This document shows positions 49,031 through 61,250 of a stretch of DNA of 64,000 nucleotides, piece by piece. Position 1 is the first letter of the stretch, and each line of letters opens with the position of its first letter. The notes under the pieces were generated by a model, which was not told the DNA's origin, searched no databases, and worked only from the letters and a program-made list of their open reading frames with translations. The position numbers and the translations under genes were made by a program. The stretch is from Delphinapterus leucas (taxonomy: Eukaryota; Chordata; Mammalia; Artiodactyla; Monodontidae). The DNA lies in NCBI RefSeq assembly GCF_002288925.2, contig NW_022098007.1, positions 24,281,856-24,345,855 on the forward strand, written 5' to 3'.

Positions 49031-49849
49031 TCCAAGATGAGAACCCTAAACCGCAGCTCTTTTCTATTGTTCTCCTCCCTACTCTTGGACATTTTCAGTT
49101 CTCCCTTTCCTGTTCTCATATCTCCATTTAAACCCACTTCTTTTGAGATGTCATTTTTGATGTTGCTGCTACTTTAAAGAAACACACCTTTAGATCAGTA
49201 ATATTATGCCTGGGCCAGTCTTAAGCCAGTTTTTATCGCACTTTTAAGCCATTTATTAAGGTTTTGGTGTTTTGCAAAGTTCCATTTCTCTTCACCTCCT
49301 CTCCACTTGAGAGGGACACATAGGTGACTTTATATTTCAGTCCCCTCTTTCCTCAGAAGCTCTAGGCTGATGAGAGAAGTAAAGCATCAGGTTACTGAGT
49401 GGAAAAAAAGTGCCAGGCTATCTAGAGAAAATGTGAAGAGATGCTCCAGGCCAATGAGAAGAACTAGACAAGAAATACACAGATGTGCCAGCTTGCTGAG
49501 AAGTGCCAGCTTGCTGAGAAGCACCAGCCAGCAACATATTACTTCTTTGAGCTTGGGTGAGCAGGATTCCTGAGGTTTGGGGTTCCTACTGATAGTTATG
49601 AAAAAGGAGGATTGGGCCTGGGAAAGAGTGAGGCCCCAAGGAAGCAGCCTGAACTCCCTGCTCATAGTAGTGGCCTAATAATGTGGTAAACTGTACCAAT
49701 CCTGCCCCTGTGTTTAATACCTACCTCTAGGCATAAAGATGAGAGAAGGTGGGAATATTTAGGAGGTTTAATCGCTTCCTTGATATTTTTCCTCTTACCA
49801 TGAGGAAAGATAATTTTAATGATTGAGATTATATATGAAAGCACTGTAA

Positions 49850-51910
49850 AACACAGAAAAAAAGCAAGGCATTCTCATTAATGGTGTATTGGCATCCATG
49901 CACAGCTAACATTTGAAAATGAACTGCCAGTTGTGAAGCATTATGTAAATCGGGGTCATCACACCCTTTCTGAAAGGGTCGGATGGTAAATATTGTAGGT
50001 TTTACGGGCCATTTGGTCTCTGTTGCTTTTTTTAAAAAAAGCAAGTGAATTTGGTCTGTGGGCCACAGTTTATCACCCCTGATGTAATTGCCAGGGACTG
50101 TGTGCTGAACAATATTAATTTCCTTCTGTGTGCCTGTCCCTGTGTTAGACACTAAAGATGCAATGACTATGATTATATCTAGGTGATCTGAAGAAAAATA
50201 TGTGAATGTGAGTTGTAAACTATAAAGCACTTTAAAGACTTACAAGTTTCAGAGTTGATGAATGAACATTGATTACATAGTATATACATTCTAGGCACTG
50301 TAGATACAAGGAATAAAAGAAGCATGAATAAAGTGCTTTGTCAAAAGTATGTAATACTGTACAGATATTAGGAATTAAGTGTTTGATAAATGAATAATTC
50401 ATGTATTTCTGGCCATTGTGTTTCTGTGGCTATGGTGATTTTGAGTAAAAATACAGTATTCCAAGTCGCAGAAGAGAAAACATAAAAACTGCTTTTAAAC
50501 TATAAAATACACTGGAAATACAAGGGATTTAAGCTATTGTGATCACTTATAATGTGCCAGATACCATGCTAGGCACTACAGATGTCAAAGGGAAAAAAAT
50601 GTTCTCATTATAGAACAATTAAAATTTTTAGATAGGCAATACATATTAAAGTGCTTTGTACTAAAGCACTGTATAAATACCAATGGGCTATATGTTTATA
50701 ATGAATGAATAAGTATTAAGTGCCTTATATGTACCAGCTATTGTTTCAGGTACTATGAAATCCAAGATAATGCTCCCAAGTAATAAGAGGGAGGTTTATG
50801 TCCTATACTATTTGGATGTAAAAATTAGATCTTGCTTATTTTAATCAATAAAGACTTTACTGGTGATATCAAATTAAATTATTACCAGTATATTTTCCCT
50901 GGTAGCAGGAAAATGTAATGAATGAGATTGAGCTTTCTAACTATAACGTGCTGTATAAATATAAGACATTAGATGTTTTCTATGTGAACAAACTTATGTG
51001 AGACAGGCATGGTCTCTACAAAATTCTCATTGTGTGCTTGACCCATATGAGAAAGGTGGTATAAATAGTTATACAAACTGAGGGTTTAAATGCTTGTTAA
51101 ATGAATGGATTATTAATATCAGTTGCCTACTATGTGAACTCACCGTTATAGGCATAAAGAGATATACAAATTTATCATTTTATTGTGCCTAAAGCTGAGA
51201 ATAAGGCAATGTTAGCATTTTGTGGACTCTAAAGCACCATATAAATGTAACTATTGATTTTTTCATTTGGTGTGCCTAGTACTAGGTTTACAAAATTATA
51301 TCACAGTTACTATACCATGAAAAAAAGTCAAAAAATTTGAGGAAGGATTGTTAACTATTGAACATTTTTATATGTAAAGGATTAGATATCTGATGAATGC
51401 AAGACTGGATAATAATTATCTATTATGTGCCAGTCTCCTTGATAAGCATCAGGGATGTGAAGATAGTCCATCTTTCTTGTGTTCTGGGCAGCAGAAGGTA
51501 ATGTATAAAATCAATTTGTAAGTCTTAAACTGGCATATATAAATATATAAGCCATATCTGCTGAATGGACATTGATTACTTACTCTCTCTTATTCCCAGA
51601 GATAGCAACTGGGGATGCAAAAATTCATCGTCATTATTATTGAACCTGCAACAGAGATCTGTGTGTAAATTTTACAAAGCCTACTGTTCTATACAGATAT
51701 AAGGAATTAACTGTTGGCTTAATGAATGATTACTGATTCCTTTCTATGAGGCTCAGAACTGCACATGCACTAGGATATAAAAATGATGTTATCCTTATCA
51801 GATGGTCACAGGAGGAAATGAGGTAACAGGTGTGGGAATCCAGATTGAAAGTTACTTAACCACTGCCAAGCCTATTTGATGAAATTTAAAAACATGGGCA
51901 AAATGGAATT
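49850..51910 (+). repeat. XIST: Degenerate ~150-bp tandem array in XIST last exon
   Basis: Anchors of the type (T)GAATGAAT...TTA.T.TGTGCCAG...CTAGGCACT...GAT, usually preceded by 'gtgctgtataaata', occur near 50,105, 50,261, 50,385, 50,535, 50,702, 50,975, 51,101, 51,250, 51,393, 51,558 and 51,720. Spacing is mostly 125-170 bases. Each unit resembles the antisense 3' end of an L2 element. Related words run on to 53,215. This array has none of the usual A-F letters. Confidence 0.6.
49950..50085 (-). mobile_element. hAT-type non-autonomous fragment in XIST exon
   Basis: 'gtaaatattgtaggttttac', 'gggccatttggtctctgttg' and 'ggccacagtttatcacccct' are the rc of the family also seen at 57,706-58,060. 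It is inside the mature XIST RNA and is an example of an exon part built from a transposon. Confidence 0.6.
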
Positions 51911-53119
51911 GTGCAAGGCAGTATGCTGAATGCTGAGCTAGGTGGAAAGATAAAATCTATACCAGAAGGCTACTTGCTCCCTGGCCTGACCAAAGAAATG
52001 GGAATTTTTTTTTTTAAAGCAAGGTGTTATGGTTCTCCATTGGTCTTTTAAATGCTGAAGATGGAGGTGAATTAGATCCACCCTGGCCTGGCTTAGAGAC
52101 ATTAAAGGAGTAAAAAATGGCTCAGGTTGGCTTTTAGATTAATTTGATTAACAGAGCATCTTTTATGTGGAATACATCATTCTAGGTCCTGAACATAACA
52201 GAATTGAAATGGGCCTAGTCTAAAGGGCATTAGATAGATCACAGATCATAGCTGAAGATCCAGAAACACCTTTGATTTTTGAGTAAATACTTGAGTTCCT
52301 GTTCTCTGGATGAATTAGTAGATTAAGTCTGGTCCAGAAAACCTATTGACTTGTCTTGGAATTGAAAAAATAGGAAAAAAAAAAAAAGATATGGTTCTTT
52401 CAATATAAAATGAAGACATTTTTCCTGGCTCTAGAAAGTCCCAATGTCACTTGCTCATTGACCTAGCTTGAAGCCAGAAGACTGATAAAAGGCCTTAGGG
52501 TTTGTCCTTTAATTCTTTAACATTCTGCTTTTATTATAGTTAAATTAAGATGAGAATTAAGATGAAACAACTAGTTTTAAAAGTATTTGCTCATTGGCTT
52601 CATAAGTCAGGAAGCCACTTAACAAAAAAGATTCTTCCTAAATTTTCCATATTTTGTAAATTATTCACTTGAATGAAATACTGTTCTGCTGAGGAGAATG
52701 AAGAGATTTAAAAGACCTAGACCAAAATACACTTTAATCTAACTAGCTTATGGAGGAAACACAAGAGCAAATTTAATAAGAGACTGCAGTTCTTTCATTA
52801 GTTGAAAAAACTTCATTGAGCAGTTGTGATATTAAGACACTGAGATGGAATGATTAATTAGATCACCTTCTCTTTGGCATGTTTTGTAGAGTAGGAATAA
52901 GAGAGCTTTTTAGTTATTCATTCACACAAACATTGAAGAAGGTGATGCTAAATGAAATTGATCTGGTACAAAATGCACTTGGAGATGCAATTAAAAAAAA
53001 CAAGAAATTGAGTGAAACTCTTCATTGAATAGAAGTGTCTATTCTATTTCAGATCTTGACTGAAAGACACTTGCTTGGCTTGGAAATTGGAATATAAGAG
53101 GAGAGGTTACTGTTTATTC

Positions 53120-53215
53120 ATTTTTTTCATTTATTCATTCACTCTACAAGTATGTTTGAGTGCCTATTGTGTATAAGCTCCTTAGCTAGGTTCTCAGTTG
53201 GCCCCAGAGACATGA
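53120..53215 (-). repeat. L2 3' end, antisense, in XIST last exon
   Basis: 'cattcactctacaagtatg', 'gagtgcctattgtgtataag' and 'agctaggttctcagttggcc' follow the antisense L2 3' consensus. Confidence 0.6.
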
Positions 53216-54982
53216 AAAAATGAATACCTTCCCAGAGAACTTTTAAAACTTGCCTCTTGGTCTGTTTTCTGGTTAGGGGTATGGCTTAGTTCCTCAATAA
53301 TAATGTGTGGTTTAATTCCTACTCCATATTTCTTCTACCACTCTGGCCACTACAATAAGCAAGGGTTTCTACTGAGCTTGCTCCTTAAGTTGCAGGAACC
53401 TTCCTTATAATAAACACTTCAGTTTTCCTAACCCATCCCTCATGAAAAATGGCTGTGACTGTTGGTGGGCAGAAAGAGGGATGAAAAACAACTGATTCCC
53501 AAACCTCAGTCTCATTGGTACAAACCTCAGTCTCATTGGTACCAGCCTTGGGGAACCACTCATACTTAAGCCACAATTGGTTTTGAAACAACACAGGTTT
53601 TGTCTATTTTCAATTCTTTACCTTTTACATTCTAACAAATATACACTGCCTAAACAGATCTCTTTAAAAAACAATCCTCTGGTAGTACTTAGCAAGTTTG
53701 GAGATGGAGACATGATTTCTGTTTTGCAACAGCTTCTCAACTTACAACTTAGAAATCGTTTCCTTTTTACCAGCAAAACCTGATTAAGAAAAGACTTATT
53801 ATAATTAAATAATGCAGTGAATGAAAATAGCTTAACAATTTACCATGCTTAAGTTTTAAGAATGATAAAAATTGGAAGTAATTGGCAAAAATTGGACGGA
53901 AAAATTACCAAAAAAATCTTCTATATCTAGGCCCAAATGGGTTTTGGCCTTTTCTGTTTTTTAAATCACTCACAGAGGGTGGGATAGGAGGAAGAGTGAA
54001 AGAAAAGGTCAAACCTGATTCTAAAAAGGGTTGGCCTTAAAAGCATTACTACCTCTGAATCTAACTTGGGGATTGCTGTTTTTAGTTTAATGCAATTCCA
54101 GTAACTGGTCACTGTTGAGATGAGGACAAAGTCCTTTGTCCCCACTCATTTCTGTAAGTTTTTGAGAAACAATTTTTTGTTTAATGGTTATTGATTAAGC
54201 CTTGGGTTAGATAATTATGGAATTTATTAATTAAATCTATGTTACCTCTCCATCATAAGGTAGTCTTAAAGCTAAAGTCAAAATTCACTGCAGAGGAACA
54301 GGACTTTATTCACTATAATTCTTACATACTTTCAAACCATCTAAACTTTAGTTTACATGGCAAGCCAACAATAACATAAGTAAATGGAGAAGGAAATAGA
54401 TGAATGGCAAAAGATAGTTGCTGGAGGGAGCAAATTTGAAGAGGATTTGAAGGTGATGTTTCTAGTTTTTGCTTTGCACATTTTAATTTAATCATCAGGT
54501 ATATCTGACATGTTAATAATGTTTGGTGTTTAATATGTGCTATTAGCTGGATTCAGTAACTCCCCTTTCTTCAGATGGGGGTGGGGGGTGCATTATTGGA
54601 AAGTAGAAAGGAGAAAGTAACTAAGAGCCTTCCTTTCACAGTTTCTGGCATCCCAAGACTACCACTACTGCTAAACAAGAATAAGAGAACATGTTATCAT
54701 CTGATTTTTGTGGCATAAATGAAGTTGTGAAAAAATCTTTTTTTACAAAGGAAATGGCTTCATCTTTATCCTTCTACCTCAAAGGGAATCTATGCCAAAA
54801 TGCTCCGATGAATGGAAGGCACACTTGGACTTGTGAACTGAAGTGAAACGCAGAATCTCTGAGCCATGGCTGTTTTGAAGATCGAAAAGTCTTGTTCAGC
54901 ATGGGTGACCAGCAAAAAAGCAATCTAGAGCTGTCTGTATGTCACAACTGAGACAAATTGGGGAGTTTGTTGTTTAATGCCA

Positions 54983-54988
54983 AATAAA
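54983..54988 (+). terminator. XIST: XIST poly(A) signal
   Basis: AATAAA within 'aatgccaaataaaaatgtac', with a following GT/T-rich stretch ('gtactgttttgaaaactttg'). Cleavage is expected ~15-25 bases later, near 55,005-55,010. It agrees with the human XIST 3' end. Confidence 0.8.
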
Positions 54989-55010
54989 AATGTACTGTTT
55001 TGAAAACTTT

Positions 55011-55438
55011 GTATTTCGATGTAACAAGTTCTACCTCACTGTCCCTTCCTAACCACATTAGTTACCTCAATTTTTTAAAAAAATTATCTTAATCACCCAG
55101 TTTGGGTGATGTTTTTTTTTTTCTAGCTTCAGTTGCTTTGGTCAGGAATACTGAGAAGCACAAACCCAATTTTAAAAATGTGAGAAGCAAAAATTATTGA
55201 AGAAGAGGGCTGGGATAGGAATAGTGCATAAAAATATTTTTAAGGCTGTGGGAAGTAGAATGTATTCAGGAAGGTAATCACTGTAATTAAAGAAGGTAAC
55301 AGGTCCAATCCTTGAGTAGGTGAAGGGATCTTTGATGTTCCTATACTTAAATACCTGAATGTTAGATTGGTGACTTCACAGGCACATGACCCCAGTGTCT
55401 ATAGGCAAGAGTTTCTACTCCTTTGTTGGGATCTTACA

Positions 55439-55440
<2 letters not shown>
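55011..55440. other. Immediate XIST downstream flank
   Basis: Unique AT-rich sequence between the XIST end and the first downstream SINE. I see no CpG-rich promoter for an antisense TSIX-like transcript here or in the rest of the window. Confidence 0.5.
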
Positions 55441-55479
<39 letters not shown>

Positions 55480-55672
55480 TTCGGTTGGCGTTTTTCTCAC
55501 TGTTGTGGCCTCTCCCGTTGCGGAGCACAGGCTCCAGATGCGCAGGCTCAGCGGCCATGGCTCACAGGCCCAGCCGCTCCGCGGCACGCAGGATCTTCCT
55601 GGACCGGGGCACGAACCCGTGTCCCCTGCATCAGCAGGCAGACTCTCAACCACTGCGCCACCAGGGAAGCCC
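55441..55672 (-). mobile_element. CHR-type SINE with long poly(T)
   Basis: Antisense short-type copy with a 38-nt T run at 55,441-55,478 and CCACCAGGGAAGCCC at its right end. Three frames are open across it and give the typical SINE-derived peptides. No clear target-site duplication. It is the first young insertion past XIST. Confidence 0.93.
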
Positions 55673-57369
55673 AATGCCATTCTTAATTGAGCCAGAGACA
55701 GTGCTGAACTTCCTCTTTCCAATGCCAATCCCTATGCACTTTTTCCTCCAACAAAGTTTTGTTTTTGTTTTCACCTGTCCATCTTTGGAATAAGACATGC
55801 TGGAGTAATGGCCAGTATTAGAGGAAATAAACCTGTAAGGGAAGTCATAGAAGAGGCAGAAGGATTTAGGATAGCAAGGCACAGAAGGACCCATTATTAA
55901 GCAAGGGCTCTCATATCCTAGAGTCCCAAAACATATGTTAATTTAGTGGGGTGGACAGTCTGCACATTTACTTGATAGGCTGATTAACCAGGTAACAATG
56001 CCATTTAGTTGCTTCTATAACCCTTGCCTATATTCTGATCCTTTCTCACCTTAGTGTTTGCAGCTATTATCCTGCCAAGTGCTCTCTGCCCATTTCTTAA
56101 TATCTCTGAAACCACATTCTCACTTTTATAAAGCTAGACTTATATATAGGTAGAGCTGTATAGTACCTGTGTGATGTGATTTCCAAGGTACAAGAAGGCC
56201 TTATTTCTCAAGCTTGTGTCTCCCCTTCTTCGTAGCTGATGTCTGATATTCCATTATCTGGAGTTGAGACTCTGATTCTTCAATATGTGATAAAGCAGGA
56301 CTGTTTATTTTTGTACCTGCACAGAAACGTTATAACAACAGTGCCTTGCCCATAGGAGATGCTCAACAAATACCTGTTGAATTATACTTAAACTTCAGGA
56401 TCCTCTAGGAGAGAAAACGTGACATTCCACACCTAAGGCAAGAACAGCTAATACATCACAGTTTCTTTCAATCCATGGCAGATGGTATTAAACAATCCTG
56501 CATTTATTCCTGCTAAGCCTAGTCCCTAGAAACTGCTAGTTTCCCACCAAAATATATTCTCCCTTGTTTAACATGTGGCTGTCCAGCTCAACTACATTTC
56601 TCAGCTTCCTTTGCAGTTATGCATAGCTAGATGATTATAATCAACGAAATGTGAATGGGAAGTGATGGGTATGATCACCTCTCCACTCTTATCCCTTCCC
56701 ACCAGCTGCAACCTAGACAATGGCTATCCACCTTCAACCTTACAGATGACAGACCCTTCCTTATGAGATGGAAGAACAGTGACTTGGAAAGAAACCACGT
56801 CCCTGAACAACTCTAAGAAACAGAGATGTCCTTCTGCTCTGAACTTTTTACATTGAGACTGTCATGTAAGGAAGAAATAATATTTCTTTAAACCACTGAA
56901 TTTTCTTCTTACAGTAGCCTATTCTTTCTCCCATAACTAAAAACAACTGGATGCTGCCCCACAATCCTTTATACAGCATTTCAGATAGCTACTACTAATC
57001 AATAAACTTTCAGTTATGACCTCATAAAAAAGTCTTTCCTTTGTTCCTCATCCTACTTTCTTTAAGATATACAAGATTTTAGCTGTGTTGTTGAGGCCAA
57101 CTACTAAGTTTTCTACTTTGTTTCCCAACAAAATCAGGGGAATTTTAGAACTCAGCTATGGTAACTTATAGGTTATAGATCTACCATCAAGTTGTCGTCC
57201 ATGATGTGCAAAGAGGAAGCAAATGAATCTAGGTTCATCAAGCCATAGACTTGGTACTGCTTGACATAATTAAGCCTTCCAAGTGTCTTCAGTAAATCCA
57301 TAATTAAAGCAGTCAGATGGATCAACACCTTCAAATAAGCAATTAAAGCGAAAAGGGCAGAAGGAGATT
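55673..57369. repeat. Non-coding flank with old repeats
   Basis: An L2 3' end in sense lies at about 56,290-56,390 ('cagtgccttgcccatagg', 'gctcaacaaatacctgttg'). About 56,580-56,930 resembles a frequent old mammalian repeat ('ctcagcttcctttgcagtta') that I cannot name. The rest is unrecognised. Confidence 0.55.
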
Positions 57370-57640
57370 GAGTAGTACATTTAAGAAATATTTATTTAAT
57401 CCTTACTAAATGATAGTTTTAGGCATTGGTGAATAAAACCCCAACAGACATTGTCCTTGACCAAATAACTTAAAATCTATTAGAGGAGACAGACAATAAC
57501 CAAGGAAACATGAACTTATAGTTATACAATTTGATAAGAACATTAAAAGGAAGTAGGATGCAGCGACAAGGGAGAGAGACATATTTACTTTAGAAAGTGT
57601 GGTTAAGAGAAGGAATCTGTGCAAAGGTCATATTTAAAGA
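57370..57640 (-). repeat. L2 element, antisense
   Basis: 'gaaatatttatttaatcctt', then 'ggcattggtgaataaaaccc' and 'agacattgtccttgacc' follow the antisense L2 3' consensus. Confidence 0.65.
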
Positions 57641-57705
57641 CAAACCTAAGGATAAAGAAGTCAATCCAAAGGGAATGGATTGTACTTGCCATGTAATGTA
57701 AGTAA

Positions 57706-57748
57706 ACTGTGGTCAGCAAACTACAGCTCATGGGCCAAATCTGACCTG

Positions 57749-57785
<37 letters not shown>

Positions 57786-58060
57786 ATGGCCTGAATCCTA
57801 AGAGTGGTTTGTACATTTTTAGTTAGAAGTAAAAAAACTAAAAATGAATAATATTTCATGACATCAAAATTATATGAAATTCAAGTATCAGTGTCTATAT
57901 ATAAAGTTTTTTTGAATATAGCCAAACTAATTAGTGTTGTCTATAGCTGCTTGATGTTACAACAGCATAGTTGAATACTTGTAACCGAAACCATATGGCC
58001 CAAGTTTAAAATAATTACTATCTGGCTTTTTACAAAGAATGTTTGCCAACCCCTGGGCTA
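57706..58060 (+). mobile_element. hAT-type non-autonomous DNA transposon
   Basis: Starts GTGGTCAGCAAACTACAGCT and ends TTTGCCAACCCCTGGGC, giving imperfect inverted termini (GGTYAGCAAA / TTTGCCRACC). The interior 'gggccaaatctgacctgct' and 'aaattcaagtatcagtgtc' are typical of a common mammalian MER family. An (AT)n expansion lies at 57,750-57,782. Confidence 0.7.
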
Positions 58061-58145
58061 GACTATAGAAAGTAAGGATAATGGCATGAAATAAGGTTGT
58101 AAAGGTAGGAAAGAACAAGATCATGCAAGATCTTATAGGAAAAAG

Positions 58146-58149
<4 letters not shown>

Positions 58150-58182
<33 letters not shown>
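58150..58182. repeat. (GA)n microsatellite
   Basis: About 16 uninterrupted AG dinucleotides. On the minus strand it gives a serine-leucine run in a spurious frame. Confidence 0.95.
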
Positions 58183-58186
<4 letters not shown>

Positions 58187-58586
58187 AATGAATTAGTTTA
58201 AAATGTATTACTTTAAAAAATTTGCTATACGATGTGAAACCACAGAAAGATAGGAAGCAAAGGAGTGTCATGATCCAATCTACATTTTAGGAAGATTATT
58301 AGGACACTTGATTTTAAATCATAATGTAGAAGATAGTGAAAGATCATCATTCCCATTATAACAACTATAGAAAAAACCTAAACAAATAAGATACAAACAG
58401 ACTTCAGGAATTTCTAGATTCCACATAAGACATAGAAGGCTGGAAAAAGCATCACTCCTACAACAACAAGAAAAAGCCAGATAAACTATAAAATCATAAC
58501 TTGAATCCATTAGAGAGCTGAGATTACAGGGCAACCAACTAACCTGAATTGTGAGGAAAGATGTGTGCTTTCAAGACAGAATATGA

Positions 58587-58835
58587 GGGACTTCCCTAGT
58601 GGTCCGGTGGTTAAGAATCCACCTTCCAATGTAGGGAACAGGGGGTTCAATCCCTGGTTGGGGTACTAAGATCCCACGTGCCATGGGGCAAGTAAGCCCA
58701 CGTGCCACAACTACAGAGCCCACATGCTCTGGAGCCTGCACGCCACAACTAAAGAGAAGCCCACGTGCCACAACGGAAGATCCCACCTGCTGCAACAAAG
58801 ACCCGACACAGCCAAAAATAAATAAATAAATAAAT
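58587..58835 (+). mobile_element. CHR-1-like SINE, diverged
   Basis: Sense copy from GGGACTTCCCTAGTGGTCCG to an (AAAT)n tail at 58,816-58,835. More diverged than the short CHR copies, and no clean duplication was found. Confidence 0.88.
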
Positions 58836-59779
58836 ATTTTTAATAAACATGAGCACTGGTTGACCTCTGGCAATGGGAAGAAGATGTGGCCTTCATATAA
58901 GCAGGTTATAAGTAATTGACTAAAAGTTTCAACAAATTTCTAAAGGTCAAGTGTGGGTTAGTATAAAAACATAGAGTCCCTGGGAACCACCGATAGAAGG
59001 CGAATTCATACCCTTGCAAGTTCTCCTCTGTAGATATCATTGAGAGCTTATGAGAAGAATTGGGGGATAGACAAGAGAGTGGAAATAATCACCCTTGGGT
59101 AAAGGATTGGAGGAGAGCAGCAGACATGTTTATGAGAAAGGTATGAAGCTCCACCAAAAATCTTTTCCAATAAGAAAGAAACGTCTTTATGACACTGGGG
59201 AAGGAGAGTAAACTATTGCTCTTAGGTCACTCACTGCAACTGCAGGAAGAAAGATTTTCTACTCCTGAAGAGGGCCAAGAAATGCTACTAGGACCAAAGC
59301 ACTAGAGGTTTTTCCTACCACTGGAGATTACCATGAAGGTACCACCTTTGTGAAAAAGGGTTATAGTATCTGTTAATGTTAAAACTATGCCTGAACCAGG
59401 AAAGTGGAATATCTCTCATTCCCTAACCTCAACAGGATAGGAAACATTGAGCAGCAAGAAACTGCAACCTATACTGGTGGAGGGGCAAGTATACAGAAGA
59501 GATCTCACATAGGGAAAGGCATACTTAGGGAAAGCCTTAAAGCCTTAAAGCTTTAAAGGAGTAGGAGCACTGAGAAAAATCTTCAGGTAAACCAATTACC
59601 ACCCTAGGTACAATGTGATGCTAGAGAAATTTGCAGCTGATGGTGAACTGACAGTGATTAAAACAGTAACAAAACTAACTCAACTCCCAATTTAAATTGA
59701 GTCAACATGTCGTACTAAAGGCCTAACAGAAGGGTCATTTCAGTTTCTAGATAATCTTTACTTCTATCTCTATTGTTCT
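58836..59779. other. Intergenic, possibly old LINE-1 5' sequence
   Basis: Contains a small tandem 'gccttaaa' at 59,532-59,556. It may be the start of the LINE-1-like region that follows, but I cannot show this by eye. Confidence 0.4.
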
Positions 59780-61250
59780 ATATACTATGTACAGCAATCA
59801 ATTTAAATTACAACATGCAGGAAAAGAAAAAGCAAAAGAAACAACTCAAGAGACAAATGTCTCAACAGAACCTGACTCAGAGATTGCCCAGAATCTAAAA
59901 AGTACTAAAATTAATATGTTAAAGGGTCTGGTGGAAAAGGAAGATAGTGTGAACAAAAGGAGAATTTTAGGATACAGTTGGAAATTATCAGAAAGCTTCT
60001 AATAATGCTGGAAACAAATATGGGAACAGAGATTAAGAATGCTTTTTATGAGCTCATCAATAGACTAGACAAAGACAAAAAGAAAAAAAAGCATTCAGGG
60101 AACTTGAATATAAGTAAGCAGAAAATGACAAAAACTGAAACAGAAATAGAAAATGTAACAACAACAACAACAACAAAATCCACAGAAACATGCACCCTAA
60201 AGTTGTGGAACAAAGTAAAACTGTTAAACATATGGTTAATTTTTTTTCCCTAAAGAATGAAATACACTAACCCACAGAACCAAAAAACAAAAACAAAACA
60301 AAACAAAAAAACAAAATACCCCAAGCAGGATTAAAAAATAATCTAGACATATTATATTCAAATTGCTGAAAGCCACAGGTTTAGAGAATATTTGAAGGCA
60401 TTCAGGAAAGAAGTGACATTGTATACAGAAGAACAAAAGAATTATAGCAGATTTATCAGACATCATCCAAGCCAGGAAACAATGGAGTGGAATTTTTAAA
60501 GCACTGAAAGAAAAAAAATGTCAGACCAGAATTTTCCACACAATGAAACTATCTTTCAAAAGTGATATAGAAATCTAAAAAATAGCTTGAGAAAATCCAC
60601 TACTACAAAAACTGCACAAGAAATATTAAATGAATATTTTTTTCAGGAAAAAGGGCTAGGATACCAGGCAGAAACTTGAATCTATATAGAAAAAATAAGA
60701 TCTCCAGAAATGGATAGAGTGAAGGCAAATTTAAAAGGTATTTTTACTCATTTTATCACTCTTAAAGAAAATTGACGGCAATGATTTCATTGCAGATCAG
60801 TCCTCATGAACATTTTACTAGCCATCCCAGCCAGTGCAGTAAGGTGAGAAAAATAAAAAGAATATATAGTAAAGGAAAAAAAAAATAAAATGGGCTCATA
60901 TGACAGGAATCTCAATGTGGAAATTCCCATAGAAATTACATGAATCTATTAGCTCTAATAAGAAAATGTGTCAAGGTAATAAGATACAAGATTCACATAT
61001 AAAATCGAGTTTATGTCTAAAAAATTGTAATGAACAAACTGAAATTGATTAGTATCCCAAAATGTGAGCTATTTTGTTATAAATCTAAGAAAATATGGGC
61101 AAGATCTGTATGTTGAAACCTAAAAAAGTACTGATTAAAGAAAGCAAAATAAATGGAGAGGGATATAGTCATCAGGAATTGGAAAAGTCAATATTGTGAA
61201 TGATGTCACATTTCCTAAAATTCAATGGAATCATATATTATTCACTCTTG
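59780..61250 (+). mobile_element. Probable old LINE-1, 5' region
   Basis: Sense-oriented, A-rich. The phrases 'gccaggaaacaatggagtgg', 'gcactgaaagaaaaaaaatg' and 'ccagaattttccacacaatg' are characteristic of older LINE-1 5' parts. It includes (CAA)n at 60,159-60,176 and A/C-rich tracts at 60,281-60,316. Reading frames are short and broken. Confidence 0.5.

Larger units (their letters stand above)
25621..55010 (+). ncRNA. XIST: XIST long non-coding RNA gene
   Basis: The master RNA of X inactivation in eutherians: it is made from, and coats, the future inactive X and recruits silencing factors. Identification rests on the repeat A array with GCCCATCGGGG...GGATACCTGC units, the ATGGCGG-rich repeat F, the CCCCAG repeat B, the tandem repeat D, and the short exons 3-5 with lengths near the human ones. 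It is supported by the U/C-rich repeat E at the start of the last exon and a terminal AATAAA at 54,983. The gene spans ~29.4 kb, similar to human (~32 kb), but exon 1 is longer because repeat D is expanded. No open frame is conserved; the long Pro-Ala frame at 28,158 is just repeat B. No recent SINE or LINE-1 lies inside. It appears intact, though splice sites are read by eye and by likeness to human XIST, not from RNA data. Confidence 0.97.
47943..55010 (+). ncRNA. XIST: XIST last exon
   Basis: Begins TGTGTCTTTGTTTGC after the acceptor AAACTCATAAG, as human exon 6 begins TGTGTATTTCTTTG. It is ~7.07 kb (human ~7.35 kb). It contains repeat E, a purine-rich 'gaaggcccaagac' block (48,720-49,030), conserved text such as 'atgctccaggccaatgagaa' (49,442-49,461), then AT-rich degenerate repeats, and ends at the AATAAA below. 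Human has optional splices inside this exon; I cannot tell which occur here. Confidence 0.9.

Noticed and set aside
55367..55793. Overlapping open frames of over 100 codons on both strands
   Set aside because: They are translations of a CHR-type SINE and its poly(T). The same peptides recur at every SINE copy (3,973, 4,792, 12,350, 16,591, 19,502, 63,436).
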